The translations under genes and the position numbers were made by a program. Positions 15,575 to 27,064 of a DNA stretch of 64,000 nucleotides are shown one piece after another (within the stretch, counting starts at the first letter, position 1; each line of letters begins with the position of its first letter). The stretch is from Spirosoma telluris (lineage in GTDB: Bacteria; Bacteroidota; Bacteroidia; Cytophagales; Spirosomataceae), in assembly GCA_003259005.1 (NCBI GenBank), contig QLII01000001.1, forward strand, positions 7,183,001 through 7,247,000, written 5' to 3'. The notes below the pieces were generated by a model, which worked only from the letters and a program-made list of their open reading frames with translations, was not told the DNA's origin and searched no databases.

Positions 15575-18500
15575 ATGGATAAACTCTATTCTAAGTACCC
15601 ATCCTTCATTCGACTCATGAAGCTATCGGTTACTCAACTTCTGATCGCTGCTATATTCGTGAGTACCACCTGGGCCCATAGTGCCCGTGGGCAGGAGCTT
15701 CTCGATCAATATGTTCGGATTAAAGCAGGCAGTACGAACCTGAAAAGTACGCTGGCGCATCTGGAACGGACCACAAACGTTCGGTTTATTTACAACCCCA
15801 AGGAAATTCAGGCCGACCAGCGCGTGACATTGAGTGCCCGGTCTGTAACGCTCAAAGATTTCCTCAGTGAACTACTGACGCCCTTACACATTAATTATGA
15901 GGTGGCTGGTAAACAGATCGCTCTGTTCAAAAATCCATCTACAGGCAGCAATGACCTGGGCGATGGTACCTCACAACTAGCTTCCAGCCAGCTATTGGGC
16001 CGGGCCCTTGCCGAACGGGTCGTTTCGGGTCGTGTACTGGATGGCACAAACGGATCGGGCTTGCCTGGTGTTAGTGTGGTCCTGAAAGACACTCGCCTGG
16101 GTACCGTTACCGATGGCGACGGCAAATTCAAACTAGCCATTCCAGATCAGTACAACACAGCCGGTACCACCCTGATTTTTTCGTTTATTGGCTATGCCAG
16201 TCAGGAGGTTTTAGTGGGTAGCCGCAGCACAGTCGATGTGACGTTAGCCGTTGATAATAAGCAACTGAGCGAAGTGGTTGTGGTAGGGTATGGGACGCAA
16301 TCCCGCAAAAACCTCACAAGTGCGATCAGCACCATCAAACCCGAAGAACTGAACCGGGGGGCCATCAGCGATGTGGGTCAATTGTTACAAGGTAAAGTAC
16401 CAGGGCTGAACATTTCGGCCAGTGGCGACCCCAACACGCCATCGGCCGTTGTGCTGCGGGGCGCATCGACGATCAACAGTTCGCAGGGCCCTTTTTATGT
16501 GATTGACGGCGTACCGGGTGCCGATATATCCATTATTGCCCCCGACGATATTGCGTCCATCGACGTACTGAAAGATGCCGCAGCCACCGCTATTTATGGA
16601 AACCGTGCCGCCAATGGGGTCATTATGGTGACGACGAAGCGGGGCAAAAAAGGCATGATGCAGGTTAGCTACAGTGGCTATATGGGCATCGAAAATGTAT
16701 CCAGTAAATTGAACATGATGGATGCTGCCCAGCTACGGGACTTTCTGACGAAAAACGGGCAGTCGTTTTCGCCGAATGATGATAAAGGAGTCAATACCAA
16801 CTGGCAGCAGGCGGTTGAGAAAAATTCGGCCATCTCGCAAAATCACAACCTGTCGATTAGTGGTGGCTCGGAGCACAGCAATTATAGTGCAAGTATCAAC
16901 TACCTAGATAAGCAGGGGATTTTGCAGGGAAGTTCCTTAAGTCGGGTGATTGCCCGCTTAGCCGTTGAGCAATATGCGCTGAACGACAAAGTGAAATTCA
17001 GTTTGAACGTAACGAACTCAAACAGCAACGCCAACAATACGCCCCTGCGCAATAACGTATTGTTACAGATGATCAACCACTTACCGGTTTCGCCGATCAC
17101 GAATGCGGACGGTAGCTATTTTGAAAACTTTCAGAATACGGGCTATTTCAACCCGGTGGCGATGATCAATCACGCCAAGGATAATACCAAATACAACAAC
17201 CTGGTTGGGTCATTCAACACCCATGTGACGTTGCCTTTTGGGCTCTCGTATGACATGAACCTGTCGTACCAGAACAACACCTCCCTACACGGCGAATCCT
17301 ACGACAGCTATTATACTCAATACAACAGCGCGAATTTCTATAACAACCCTGATCCACCGTCCGTACACAGCATTCTGAATTTCGGTACGAATGGCTCGGC
17401 CTTACGGAATACGTACCAGACGACGCGCAAAGTGCTGGAAACCTTTCTTACCTGGGACAAAAGCTTTGGTGATCACACCATTAATGCCGTCTTAGGCTAT
17501 TCTTATCAGGGATCAATTTCCGGCGATGGTTTCCAGACATCGAGCACAAACTTCCCGGTCGATAATATTGGCTACAGCAATTTTGCCCTCAGTAATCCAT
17601 ATGCCGTTTCCTCGTACCGCATCAATTTCGGAGCCGATGGTATTTATCAGGAAACGAAGTTGATCTCTGATTTCGCCCGCCTGAACTACAACTATAAAGA
17701 CAAATACCTGATTCAGGGGTCGGTTCGTCGCGATGGAAGCTCAGTGTTTGGGGCTAACAATCAGTGGGGCTATTTTCCGGCGGGTAGCATCGCATGGCGG
17801 GTCAATCAGGAAGGGTTTATGCAGAACCAGAAGCTGTTTAACGACCTGAAAGTACGGGCTAGTTATGGGGTTACCGGTAACTCGTCGGGCTTCAATGCCT
17901 ACACGGCACAGTTCATTTCGGGGAGCCTGGGTACTTACTATTACAATGGTGTTCAAACGGCTGCCTATGGCCCTACGCAGGCGGCTAACCCCAATTTGCA
18001 ATGGGAGAAAACGGCAACTACCAATATCGGGGTTGATTTTACGGTCCTGAAGGGCAAACTGAGCGGTACGGTAGAATGGTATAACAAAGAGACGACGGGG
18101 ATGATTTACTCCTATCGTGTTGACCCGATTCTGGTTCCGGTGGGTAGCATTATTGCCAACGGAGGAAACATGAGTAACAAAGGTATTGAGGTGAGTCTGA
18201 GTGCGACACCTGTTCAGAAAGGGAAATTTACCTGGACAACGGGGCTTAATCTGGCGCATAACACCAATAAAATCAGTAGCTTAACTAATCCGCTCTTTGT
18301 TGGTGGTGACTCGGTTCGGACAACGCAGCCCGAAGGCGCTGGCCAAACCGGTAGCACGTTGCAGATTCTAAAAGCGGGTATGCCACTGGGTCAATTCTTT
18401 ACCCTACAATATGCAGGCAAAAATGACAAGGGCGTTTCGCAGTATGTCGATCACAATGGTAACCTAACGACTACACCAGTCATTGGCACCGATTATAAGT

Positions 18501-18967
18501 ACATGGGCAGTCCACAACCCAAATTACTGGTGGGCTGGACAAATACCCTGCGCTACGGTAACTTCGACTTCAATGTGTTTTTCAGAGGAGTATTTGGGAA
18601 CAAGATTTTCAACGCCACCCGTGCCGATTTGTTCCGCCCCAGCACAGCTCAATTCACCAATATTCTGGTCGACGTAGCCAGCGAATCGGCTACCGATGTA
18701 AACTCCTACAAATACTCCAGCCGCTTCATTGAAGATGGTAGTTATGTACGGCTGGACAACGCTACGTTAGGGTATAATTTCAAAAATCTGGGCCAATATG
18801 TAAAAACCATTCGGGTCTACGCTTCCGTGAATAATGCGTTTGTTATCACCAACTACAAAGGAATCGACCCTGAAGTCAATCAGGGCGGTATTGCGCCGGG
18901 GATAGATGCGAACAACTTCTATCCGAAAACCCGGACTATTCTGATCGGCCTAAACGCATCATTCTAA
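15575..18967 (+). CDS. SusC/RagA TonB-dependent outer-membrane transporter with STN domain (locus 1)
   Basis: 1130 aa. Signal peptide (~residues 15-40), an STN domain (~43-115, STNLKSTLAHLERTTNVRF), a carboxypeptidase-regulatory-like domain (~150-235, VSGRVLDGTNGSGLPGVSVV), the SusC plug signature VVVVGYGTQSRKN, then the plug (GAST-x-N, DVLKDAAATAIYGNRAANGVIMV) and a 22-strand barrel ending in FYPKTRTILIGLNASF. It imports oligosaccharide or another ligand from SusD through the outer membrane using TonB energy. The STN domain marks it as a transducer to the adjacent FecR. No frame break over 3.4 kb. Confidence 0.95.
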   Translation: MDKLYSKYPSFIRLMKLSVTQLLIAAIFVSTTWAHSARGQELLDQYVRIKAGSTNLKSTLAHLERTTNVRFIYNPKEIQADQRVTLSARSVTLKDFLSELLTPLHINYEVAGKQIALFKNPSTGSNDLGDGTSQLASSQLLGRALAERVVSGRVLDGTNGSGLPGVSVVLKDTRLGTVTDGDGKFKLAIPDQYNTAGTTLIFSFIGYASQEVLVGSRSTVDVTLAVDNKQLSEVVVVGYGTQSRKNLTSAISTIKPEELNRGAISDVGQLLQGKVPGLNISASGDPNTPSAVVLRGASTINSSQGPFYVIDGVPGADISIIAPDDIASIDVLKDAAATAIYGNRAANGVIMVTTKRGKKGMMQVSYSGYMGIENVSSKLNMMDAAQLRDFLTKNGQSFSPNDDKGVNTNWQQAVEKNSAISQNHNLSISGGSEHSNYSASINYLDKQGILQGSSLSRVIARLAVEQYALNDKVKFSLNVTNSNSNANNTPLRNNVLLQMINHLPVSPITNADGSYFENFQNTGYFNPVAMINHAKDNTKYNNLVGSFNTHVTLPFGLSYDMNLSYQNNTSLHGESYDSYYTQYNSANFYNNPDPPSVHSILNFGTNGSALRNTYQTTRKVLETFLTWDKSFGDHTINAVLGYSYQGSISGDGFQTSSTNFPVDNIGYSNFALSNPYAVSSYRINFGADGIYQETKLISDFARLNYNYKDKYLIQGSVRRDGSSVFGANNQWGYFPAGSIAWRVNQEGFMQNQKLFNDLKVRASYGVTGNSSGFNAYTAQFISGSLGTYYYNGVQTAAYGPTQAANPNLQWEKTATTNIGVDFTVLKGKLSGTVEWYNKETTGMIYSYRVDPILVPVGSIIANGGNMSNKGIEVSLSATPVQKGKFTWTTGLNLAHNTNKISSLTNPLFVGGDSVRTTQPEGAGQTGSTLQILKAGMPLGQFFTLQYAGKNDKGVSQYVDHNGNLTTTPVIGTDYKYMGSPQPKLLVGWTNTLRYGNFDFNVFFRGVFGNKIFNATRADLFRPSTAQFTNILVDVASESATDVNSYKYSSRFIEDGSYVRLDNATLGYNFKNLGQYVKTIRVYASVNNAFVITNYKGIDPEVNQGGIAPGIDANNFYPKTRTILIGLNASF

Positions 18968-18985
18968 CACCTTAGCGGAAAAATA

Positions 18986-20601
18986 ATGAAAAATATACTA
19001 ACCACTGGTGCCTTTCTGGGACTAGTAATGTTCCTGATTACCGCCTGTCACGATGTGACTGTCCCTGTCAACACTGAGTTGACGCCCGATATTTTCCCCC
19101 AGAATTCATCGCAGTTTATTCAGGCATCTGGTCCACCTTACGCGGCTCTTCGGGGTAATTTCTCCTTAGATTACTGGTTCATGCAGTCGCTCAGCACCGA
19201 TGAGGCCATTTTGCCCGCCCGCGGGGTAACTGGTATGATAATCAGGGATACCTCATGTTGCACTACCACAACTGGACGAAAGATCACGGCACAACGAATA
19301 GTACCTGGAGTTGGTTATCGACCGTAATTGGTACGTCGAATCAGGCCCTGTCTATTTTAGGACAGACGATACCCGCTTCAACGGCAAAGTCGACGAACCT
19401 GGCCGAACTGAAAATGGTGCGTGCACTGGCTTATTTCATGATGATGGATTTATACGGCAACGTACCCATCGACACGACCTACGGTGATTTTTCGCCCCAC
19501 CCGAAAGTTGAGCGTGCACAAGTTTTTTCGTTCATTGAGAAAGAAGTCAAAAATGCGCTGCCCTATCTGAGCCGGGTGTCGGGTCAGGCAACGTATGGCC
19601 GGGCCAACAAATTCACGGGCTTTGCCTTACTGGCCAAGATGTATTTAAACGCTGAATATTATACCGGCACGCAACGCTACAGCGATGCTGTGGTTGCCTG
19701 TGATAGCGTGATCAACTCCGGCCTCTATGCGCTGGAACCCCGGTCGTCTTACCTCCAGATGTTTTACCCGAACAATGGGCCGCAGATGAAGGAGTTCATT
19801 TTTGCCATCCCCTATGATCCGGCGGCTGGGGCCATGTCGGGTACCAATGGCATGATGTACCATGCCCGTTATGATGTACCACGTTCGGAAACTAAAAAAT
19901 TTAACCTGCCTTTTACGCCTAGTGCTCCTAGAAGTACACTGCCCGAATTTTATGTCAATTTCAATGATCCGAACGATGTTCGAAATGGACAGTGGCTCAA
20001 GGGATTGCAGTATATGAATGACGGCGTAACCCCTGTTACAGTAACCACAACCAAGAAAGGGTATGACCAATTCTATACGGGTTCGGATGGAGGAACTGCC
20101 TATACGTATCAGGTAAACCTTACGCCTGACATTATCCTTCGTCAGGACGTTGCTACATTCGATTTAGGTAACGACGAAATAGCCTGGAATATGGGTTATC
20201 GTAACGTTAAGTTCTATCCCGATGCCTCCTCGACCTCTCGTAACCAGAATAACGACGTACCGCTTTTCCGGTACTCAGATATTATTCTGATGAAAGCCGA
20301 AGCGATTCTTCGAGGTGGTACCGCAACCCAGGGACAGACGGCGGTTTCGCTGGTCAATCAGCTACGGGCCAACCGTACGACATCCGCGGCATTATCCAGC
20401 GTAACCTTAGATGACGTATATGCTGAGCGTTGCCGCGAATTTACCTGGGAAACCTGGCACCGTAATGACATGATTCGATTTGGCAAGTATGAAGGCAAGT
20501 GGGGATTCAAAACAAATGCGGATGCAACGCGCCGGATTTTCCCGATTCCCACAAACGCGTTCACCGTGAACCCCGCCCTGACCCAAAACCCGGGTTATTA
20601 A
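18986..20601 (+). CDS. SusD/RagB nutrient-binding outer-membrane lipoprotein (locus 1)
   Basis: About 538 aa after repair. Lipoprotein signal ending in ITAC (lipobox Cys ~21), TPR-type N-terminal half (MVRALAYFMMMDLYGNVPIDT, a standard SusD block), RadN-like QNPGY C-terminus. It captures ligand at the surface over its SusC partner, whose stop is 18 nt upstream. A one-base loss in GGGG at 19223-19226 breaks the frame; adding one G gives ARGGNWYDNQGYLMLHYHNW and a continuous protein. Confidence 0.9.
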
Positions 20602-20616
20602 TTGGCAGTAATTTTT

Positions 20617-20704
20617 TTAACCACAGAGGCACAGAGAACACAGAGTAAAAAGAAGATAAATGTCAGTCTTTTAAACTCTGTGTTCTCTGTGCCTCTGTGG
20701 TTAA
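20617..20704. repeat. Perfect 30-bp inverted repeat (CACAGAGGCACAGAG family)
   Basis: Arms 20617-20646 and 20675-20704 are exact reverse complements around a 28-nt loop. It lies just after the SusD stop and before the next gene; it may be a transcription attenuator or a MITE/REP-like repeat. A decayed copy is at 8859-8929. Confidence 0.85.
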
Positions 20705-20744
20705 TCGTTTTCTATTCTACTACACGATAATACTTACCAAACGT

Positions 20745-22511
20745 ATGGAAATCATTTCAAGGAAGTCATTTTTACAGCAGTGTTTGGGTATAGGGGTGGC
20801 TATTGGCCTGTCGCCACTGGTCGCCAATGCCTGGCATACCCGGACAGATGATTTCTACCGTAAACTCGTTCTTGCCAACAATAAAGACGTTGCCAAACTA
20901 CTTAAGACATTAGCGCCGGAAATTACCGAAGTCAGAAGACGGTCGGGTTATGAATTGGCCAATTTAGCGGCTGCGTTTTGTGAGCCTACATCAGCCTACT
21001 ACCAGCAAGAAGAGCTAGTGCCGTATATGGCAAAAATCATCCGGTTTCTGGTAAAAGCCCAACATACCGATGGTACACTCGATTTCGGGAATTTAGCCTC
21101 ACCACCCGATACCGCCTTTATTCTGGAGCCACTTTGTGCCGCAGGAACGATTCTGAAAGCGAACAATAGCGCGTCGCTAAACGAGGTAAAAAGTCTGCTC
21201 AAAGAGTTTATTGTCAAAGCAGGGGAGGCCCTTAGGCTGGGTGGTGTTCATACGCCTAATCACCGCTGGGTAGTGTCGGCGGCACTGGCAAAAATTAATG
21301 CCTTGTTCCCGAACCCGGCCTATGTCAAACGGATTCACGAGTGGCTTTCAGAAGGGGTTTATTGCGATAAAGACGGCAACTATCTGGAACGAAGCATGAA
21401 CTATTCGGCGGTGATTGACCGATCGCTCATTACGATTGGGCGGTTGCTTAAGATGCCTTCCTTATTTGAGCCCGTTCGGAAAAACCTTGGCCTGGTGTAC
21501 TACCATGCAGAACCTAATGGTGAGTTAGTTACGGTCGATTCGCGCCGACAGGATCAGTACGCACCTATTACTATTCTCTATTTTTACCACGATTATTACT
21601 ACCTGGCCATCAACGATAGCAATCATGAGTTTGCGGCCATTGCCAGGTACATCGAGACATTGAACGGGTTCGATGAGCGGGTTCTCAATGATTTGTTAGT
21701 CTATTTTTTGGAAGACCCGCTCTATAAAAAGCCACTTCCCGCACCCAAAACCCCGTCAGTTAATTTTGAAAAGTTCTTTGCCGAAACAAACCTCGTCCGA
21801 ATCCGGAGCAACAATACAACCACGACCATTTTTGGCGGTACCGATTTCCCGATTATCATTGCGTCTGGCCGGGCAAACAGTCCTAATTTCTTTGCGTTCA
21901 GAAAAGGCGAGGCTATTCTGAAGTACATGCGGTTTTCCACTGATTTTTTTAACACCGGCTATTTTCACAGCCAGGGCGTTACGAAAGCGGGGAATACGTA
22001 TGTATTGCATCAAAAAATAGAAGCGCCTTATTATCAACCCTTACCAGCTAAATTCAAACGAGCTGATGGCAATTACAAGCATTCGCAGAGTACCGATGGA
22101 CGATTCTGGAATAAGATGGATTTCGAGCATCGGCCGCAGAGTAACATTAATACGCTTGAAACTACCATTCGCATCGAAGAGAAAAATGGGGCCGATGAAC
22201 TGACGTTTTCGTCCAAAGGAACTAAGGGCGTACATGTGGTTATAGAATTCTGTTTTAAAGAAGGCGGTAGTCTGACCGGGCTGAAAAAGCTAGATGGGCC
22301 TGCTGAGAATTATACTTTAGAAAGTGGCCAGGGTGAGTATAGCTATGGTAACGATTCCATAAAATTCGGGCCGGGCGTCTTCACCCATACAAAACTCACT
22401 GGGCTTGAAGGCGAGCTATACAGCTCCCATTTCGGTAGCCTACGAACAGAAGGTATGCACGTTTTCTTTACCGGCATTACGCCTTTTGAGCATACGATTA
22501 CCATTGGATAG
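20745..22511 (+). CDS. Secreted (alpha/alpha)6-toroid protein, polysaccharide-lyase-like
   Basis: 588 aa from the ATG at 20745; an earlier in-frame start lies inside the inverted repeat and is rejected. The N-terminus SRKSFLQQCLGIGVAIG resembles a Tat signal with one Arg replaced by Lys. The first ~330 residues look all-helical, with NHRWVVSAALA and GVYCDKDGNYLERSMNYS, blocks reminiscent of alginate/heparin lyase-like toroids; the rest is beta-rich, with YYQP, FWNKMDFEHR and ITPFEHTITIG. Family not firmly recognised. Position after SusD suggests that it degrades or binds the glycan imported by locus 1. The exact activity is unknown. Confidence 0.6.
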   Translation: MEIISRKSFLQQCLGIGVAIGLSPLVANAWHTRTDDFYRKLVLANNKDVAKLLKTLAPEITEVRRRSGYELANLAAAFCEPTSAYYQQEELVPYMAKIIRFLVKAQHTDGTLDFGNLASPPDTAFILEPLCAAGTILKANNSASLNEVKSLLKEFIVKAGEALRLGGVHTPNHRWVVSAALAKINALFPNPAYVKRIHEWLSEGVYCDKDGNYLERSMNYSAVIDRSLITIGRLLKMPSLFEPVRKNLGLVYYHAEPNGELVTVDSRRQDQYAPITILYFYHDYYYLAINDSNHEFAAIARYIETLNGFDERVLNDLLVYFLEDPLYKKPLPAPKTPSVNFEKFFAETNLVRIRSNNTTTTIFGGTDFPIIIASGRANSPNFFAFRKGEAILKYMRFSTDFFNTGYFHSQGVTKAGNTYVLHQKIEAPYYQPLPAKFKRADGNYKHSQSTDGRFWNKMDFEHRPQSNINTLETTIRIEEKNGADELTFSSKGTKGVHVVIEFCFKEGGSLTGLKKLDGPAENYTLESGQGEYSYGNDSIKFGPGVFTHTKLTGLEGELYSSHFGSLRTEGMHVFFTGITPFEHTITIG

Positions 22512-22715
22512 TCTACTGATTGAACCTAACTAATTACTTTTCCTCAAGGACAATACGGATTTGATCCCTAAAAAGGTTACTTCTGGTTGCTTTCCAGATC
22601 GAAATACACTTTTTTTGTTGACTGCCTGTCTGCAAACAGGTAGGTTTATCGAGTGTAAGACGATGGAACACCAACCGTGATTTGCTCGATCCACCGTAAT
22701 CGTTCATGAGCAACC

Positions 22716-25702
22716 ATGATATATGGGTATCAGCCTAAAAAATCAGGCGCAATAGGCTGTAGATTGCTGAGAATTTTACTTCTGATTTGCGTTGAACTGG
22801 TTGCAGCCTTCACAGCCGAAGCGCAGCCCTTTATGTGCCGACAGTTTTCAGCTAATGACGGGTTACCCTCTTCCTATTGCTTTACGTCCATTCAGGATCG
22901 GGATGGCTACCTGTGGGTAGGTACTTATGGTGGCGTTGCGCGATTTGATGGAGCAACTTTCAAAAATTTCACCGTTAATGATGGTTTAGTCAACAATCAG
23001 GCACTCAGTTTTTGTCAGGATAAAGACCAGAATCTCTGGATTGGAACGTTCAACGGCATCAGCATCTGGAAGCAGGGACGTTTCCGGAATATCACGATGG
23101 CAGGCAAGATTCCCATCGAGCGCGTTTTTGGGATGACGCAGACGCGCGACGGGCGCATCTGGGCTACCTGTGAGAAAGGCCTCCTGGTTTTTAAGAACGC
23201 TGAAACACCACCAACCTTATATCAACTCGATACAGAGAACCAACCGGTTACACATCTTTGGGGTGTTTGCCAGACGCCATCCGGTCAATTGCTGGTTAGC
23301 AATACCTATAAGCTCTTTCTGTTCGATAAAAACCGATTTTCTGAAATAAAGTACCCTAACGGCCAATCGGTAGAAGCCCGCTGTCTGGTACGATTAGGCA
23401 ATCAGATGCTGATTGGTACCTACGAGCAGGGCGTACTCGACTACAAAGCAGGAACGGTTACGCCCCTGTATGCGTCGATACTACCCCTAAACTGCGTGTA
23501 TTCGATATCCTTACTGATAACCGCCAGCGATTGTGGCTGGCAACCAACCAGGGCGCTATTTGTATTGATAAAGGCAAAGCCACCATACTAAGTACGAAAA
23601 ACGATCTGCCCAGTGATAAATGTCTGGGGATCAGTAAAGACACCGAAGGGGACATCTGGATTACGTCGCCCGAGGGATTGATCCAATGCAAGGAGCGATT
23701 TGTTGATGTATTCACTAAAGCGAATGGACTGCTGAACGACGAAATTTACTCGCTGGGCAAAGATAAAAAGGGGGTTATTTATTTTGGTGGTTCCAATGGC
23801 CCCTTTTCGGCCTACCGTAGCGGGACATTTTTTCAGCCTTTCCCTGCCTTCACCGGAACAAAAAGCAGTGGCTTACCCATTCACTTTACCAAATTCGACC
23901 GAAAGGGTAATTTATGGATTTCCTGCGATGCCGAAGGGGTGTATAAAATCCGTAATAGCCAGATTGGTAAGGTAACAGCTACCGGAAAGTTCTGCTCGGC
24001 TTTTCTCGAAGATACGCTACACGACGCCATATGGCTGGGTAATCGGGAGGAATTAATTCGCTTTCAGCAGGGCCAGTGGACTAGCTTCAAGCCGCCTTTG
24101 GCGATGGCCGTTGATGATATTCTGGCCCTCTATCAGGATAAACAAAGCCGATTATGGATAGGTACCTATGGGTTACGGACTTTCGACGGTAAGACCTGGA
24201 CCGACCTCTCTAAAAAAACCAATACCGAAAACGTCTTTATACAGTCGATCAAAACAGATGCTGCCGGGGCAATCTGGGTGGGAACCATTGGAAAAGGAGT
24301 CCGAAAAATTCAGCTTGATAACCAGGGGGCTATTGTTTCGGTGGAGAGCATTACGATTCGTGAGGGCCTACAAAATGACAGTGTACTCGACCTCGAATTT
24401 GATAACGAAGGCCAGTTGTGGGTGGGATCTTTTGGCGGCATTATGCGGATTGACCTGAAACGGCCCAAAGAAAAAGGGCAGTACATATCCCGGGTTTTTA
24501 ACCGGAATAGTGGCGTACTGGACAATACGTGGCAAGTGGTTTCCTTCCTGAAAGATGATGACGGTACTATGTGGGCGGGCACCTCGAAAGGAGCCATGCG
24601 ATTCGATGTATCCGCGATTCCCAAGAATGCAATGAGCCCACCGGTCCATATCGTTTCGGCCCAATTACTAGAGAATGCGCATGATCCGTCAACAAGTGGC
24701 CGGACTATAGCCTCGAATGAGGTGTTGCCGTACTACCGAAATTCGGTCAATTTTCAATTTACAGGTATCAGTTTAAGTGATCCCACGGGTATTCGCTACA
24801 CCTACAAGCTGGCTGGCCTGCCCGATGCAACCTGGTCGGCGTTTTCGAATCAGAACAGTATTAATGTCAATAATTTATCACCTAATACCTATACACTACA
24901 GGTAAAAGCCATTAATGCCGAGGATGTGGAGAGCAAACGGGAGGCCACGTTTACGTTTACCATTGAGCCTCCGTTCTGGCAAACGTGGTGGTTTCAGCTC
25001 ATCGTGGCTTTAGTGGTAGCCAGCGCAATATGGGCAATTGTTCAGTTTCGGATTCGCTTTCTGAACGAAAAGCATAAAACAGCTTTACAACTTAGTGAGT
25101 GGAAACTAAAAGCGCTCCAGAGCCAGATGAATCCACACTTTATTTTCAACTCGCTCAATTCCATCCAAAATTTTATCATCACCAATCAGCCCATCGAAGG
25201 GGTGAAATACCTGTCGAAATTTTCTAAGCTTGTCAGGAAGATTTTAGAGAATTCGAATTATCAGCAGATGAAACTGGAGCGGGTCATGGAAACCCTGCAA
25301 ATGTATGTTGAACTGGAAGCCATGCGGTTCAATCAGGAATTTACCTATCAATTTGTCATTAGCGACGATGATAGTCTTTACGATACCCTATTGCCACCTA
25401 TGCTGTTTCAACCCTTTGTTGAGAATGCAATCTGGCACGGGTTGATGCCTAAAAAGGGCGACAAACTATTGCTCATCAAGGTTGAACGACAGGGCGATAC
25501 GTTGCTTTGTATCATTGACGACAATGGCGTAGGCCGGGGCAATAGGGCTAAAAAAGAGGGACATACCTCGCGCGGAGAGTCGATCACAAAAGATACATTT
25601 GACGCTTTTAACCAGCAGATGGGGAAAGAGGCAACCTTAGCCATTATTGATAAAATAGACCCGCTAACGGGCACTCGGGTAGAAATCCGGATTCCACTGT
25701 AA
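22716..25702 (+). CDS. Two-component propeller sensor with LytS-type histidine kinase domain
   Basis: About 995 aa after repair. Signal segment, then a periplasmic beta-propeller of two-component-regulator repeats (GLPSSYCFTSIQDRDGYLWVGT, LWIGTFNGISIW and many W-x-G-T blades), a Y_Y_Y domain (SFQF.. RYTYKLAGLPDATWS), one membrane helix (WFQLIVALVVASAIWAIVQF), and a cytoplasmic His_kinase domain (SQMNPHFIFNSLNSIQNFI, phospho-His in NPHF) with an ATPase part (PFVENAIWHGL, DDNGVGRG). It lacks the receiver and AraC modules of full hybrid sensors, and no LytTR partner is adjacent. A lost C at 23484-23487 splits the frame. Probably senses glycan breakdown products. Confidence 0.87.
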
Positions 25703-25704
25703 GC

Positions 25705-25746
25705 TATTCTTTGTCATTCCTACTGAAGTCGGAATGACAAAGAATA
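25705..25746. repeat. 16-bp perfect inverted repeat after the sensor kinase
   Basis: TATTCTTTGTCATTCC (25705-25720) and its exact complement (25731-25746) with a 10-nt loop, between convergent genes; probably a bidirectional terminator or a repeat element. Confidence 0.75.
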
Positions 25747-25805
25747 CATTCATTTTATTCCCATTTTAGGAAGTTGAAAATGGCTTAGAATCAGACCTGG
25801 ATTAC

Positions 25806-26660
25806 TTACTTTTTGGCACTGGCAATCAGGTCTTCGGCCATTTTTACATAATCGCCATTTTTGGCCTCTGTCGCCATTGCCACTGTTTTTTGAGCACTGG
25901 CAATGGCACTTTGCTTGTCTTTCAGTTTAAGCTCAATGCGGGCTTTCAGCAGCATAATCCAGAAGGCTTTCGGATTTTGCTCCGTCGCCTTATTAACCCA
26001 GCTCAGCGCTTTGGGCAACTCCCGATTGGTATCGTAGTAGTAGCTGGCCGCTTCAAAATAGGCGGGCTTATCGGAGGCCATAGAAGCCTCAATATTTTTC
26101 GTGATGATTTGGTCGATGTCGGCCGTGATGGTAACGGGAACGCGGGTGTTCGCCCACATAATTTCCAGTGTTGCCGAACCAGGCAGAATGTCAGCGATGT
26201 TAATGGTAAATGTTTCGACTTTGTTGGGTAACGTAGTTGGTTTTACCTGAACCCGAACAACTTCGTTTTCCAGTTTATAATCAGCCACATTGGCACCTAA
26301 TGTCAAATCTTTGGAGAGCATCACTTCCCAGCTTGTTTTTCCGGGAATCGTGAACAGCCCGTAGGTACCTGCTTTCACCTCTTTCCCTTCGAGTTTCACA
26401 TCCGATGAAAAGGTGATTTTAGAGGTTGCATTGGCACCCGTACGCCATACTTTTCCATAAGGAACCAGATCACCAAAGATCACCCGCCCTTTTGTGGCTG
26501 GTCTCGAATACTCAAGGGTAATGTCGCCTAAAGCAAAACTTTGTTTGGTCGTTTGAAGGGGGCTTGCCGCCGGTATTTTTAGCTGCGCGCTGGCAGTGGT
26601 AATAGACAGTACCATTAGCAGAATGGCTGCTGAAATGGATGATACTAGAGTACGTTTCAT
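25806..26660 (-). CDS. DUF2911-domain secreted protein with TPR-like tail
   Basis: 285 aa from ATG at 26660 (26684 possible). Signal peptide MKRTLVSSISAAILLMV...ASA. DUF2911 core at ~30-185: ITLEYSRPATKGRVIFGDLVPYGKVWRTGANA, TYGLFTIPG, WEVMLSKD, followed by ~90 helical residues (PKALSWVNKATEQNPKAFWI; LKDKQSAIASAQKTV) that look like TPR units. DUF2911 proteins are common in Bacteroidota, exported, and of unknown function. Convergent with the sensor kinase. Confidence 0.85.
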   Translation of the reverse strand: MKRTLVSSISAAILLMVLSITTASAQLKIPAASPLQTTKQSFALGDITLEYSRPATKGRVIFGDLVPYGKVWRTGANATSKITFSSDVKLEGKEVKAGTYGLFTIPGKTSWEVMLSKDLTLGANVADYKLENEVVRVQVKPTTLPNKVETFTINIADILPGSATLEIMWANTRVPVTITADIDQIITKNIEASMASDKPAYFEAASYYYDTNRELPKALSWVNKATEQNPKAFWIMLLKARIELKLKDKQSAIASAQKTVAMATEAKNGDYVKMAEDLIASAKK

Positions 26661-26953
26661 AGAAAAAATAGAATGCTGGGACATGATTGGTTTTCGTCGC
26701 GAAGGTACGGATGAATGACTCAGGAAAGGAAATAAGTAATGAAGTATAAATCTCAACTGGCTGTTTCCTGGTGTAGGGTGCCTATTACCATGCCCTCACT
26801 ATAGTCAAACAGAATTCACTATCTCAGGTTTGCTAGTAACCGACTGGAATTTTTTTTTAGTTGGTTTACACAACAAAACCAAATATTCTTACGACCAGTC
26901 AGACAGACAACACCAGTTCAATCAGCCTATCATCTACAGAATCATTAGCCCTG

Positions 26954-27064
26954 ATGACGGCTATTTTTACCGATCTTGACGCGGCAGAGACAGCTTATGA
27001 CGCGCTGTTATCACATGGCTTTTCGAAAGATGATTTTGGTAATCCCAAACTGTTCCACCTTTAA
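26954..27064 (+). pseudogene. N-terminal remnant of a general stress protein 17M-like domain
   Basis: MTAIFTDLDAAETAYDALLSHGFSKDD resembles the start of YflT/GSP17M-like proteins (beta strand, D-x-x-A-E-x-A, then G-F/Y). The reading ends after ~37 residues. The next ~270 bp (27065-27338) contain no ORF of note and look like decayed sequence. An in-frame TTG start at 26861 exists but adds no conserved residues. Confidence 0.4.

Noticed and set aside
20697-20744. Upstream TTG start for the toroid protein
   Set aside because: It begins inside the 30-bp inverted repeat, and the ATG at 20745 precedes a convincing signal sequence.
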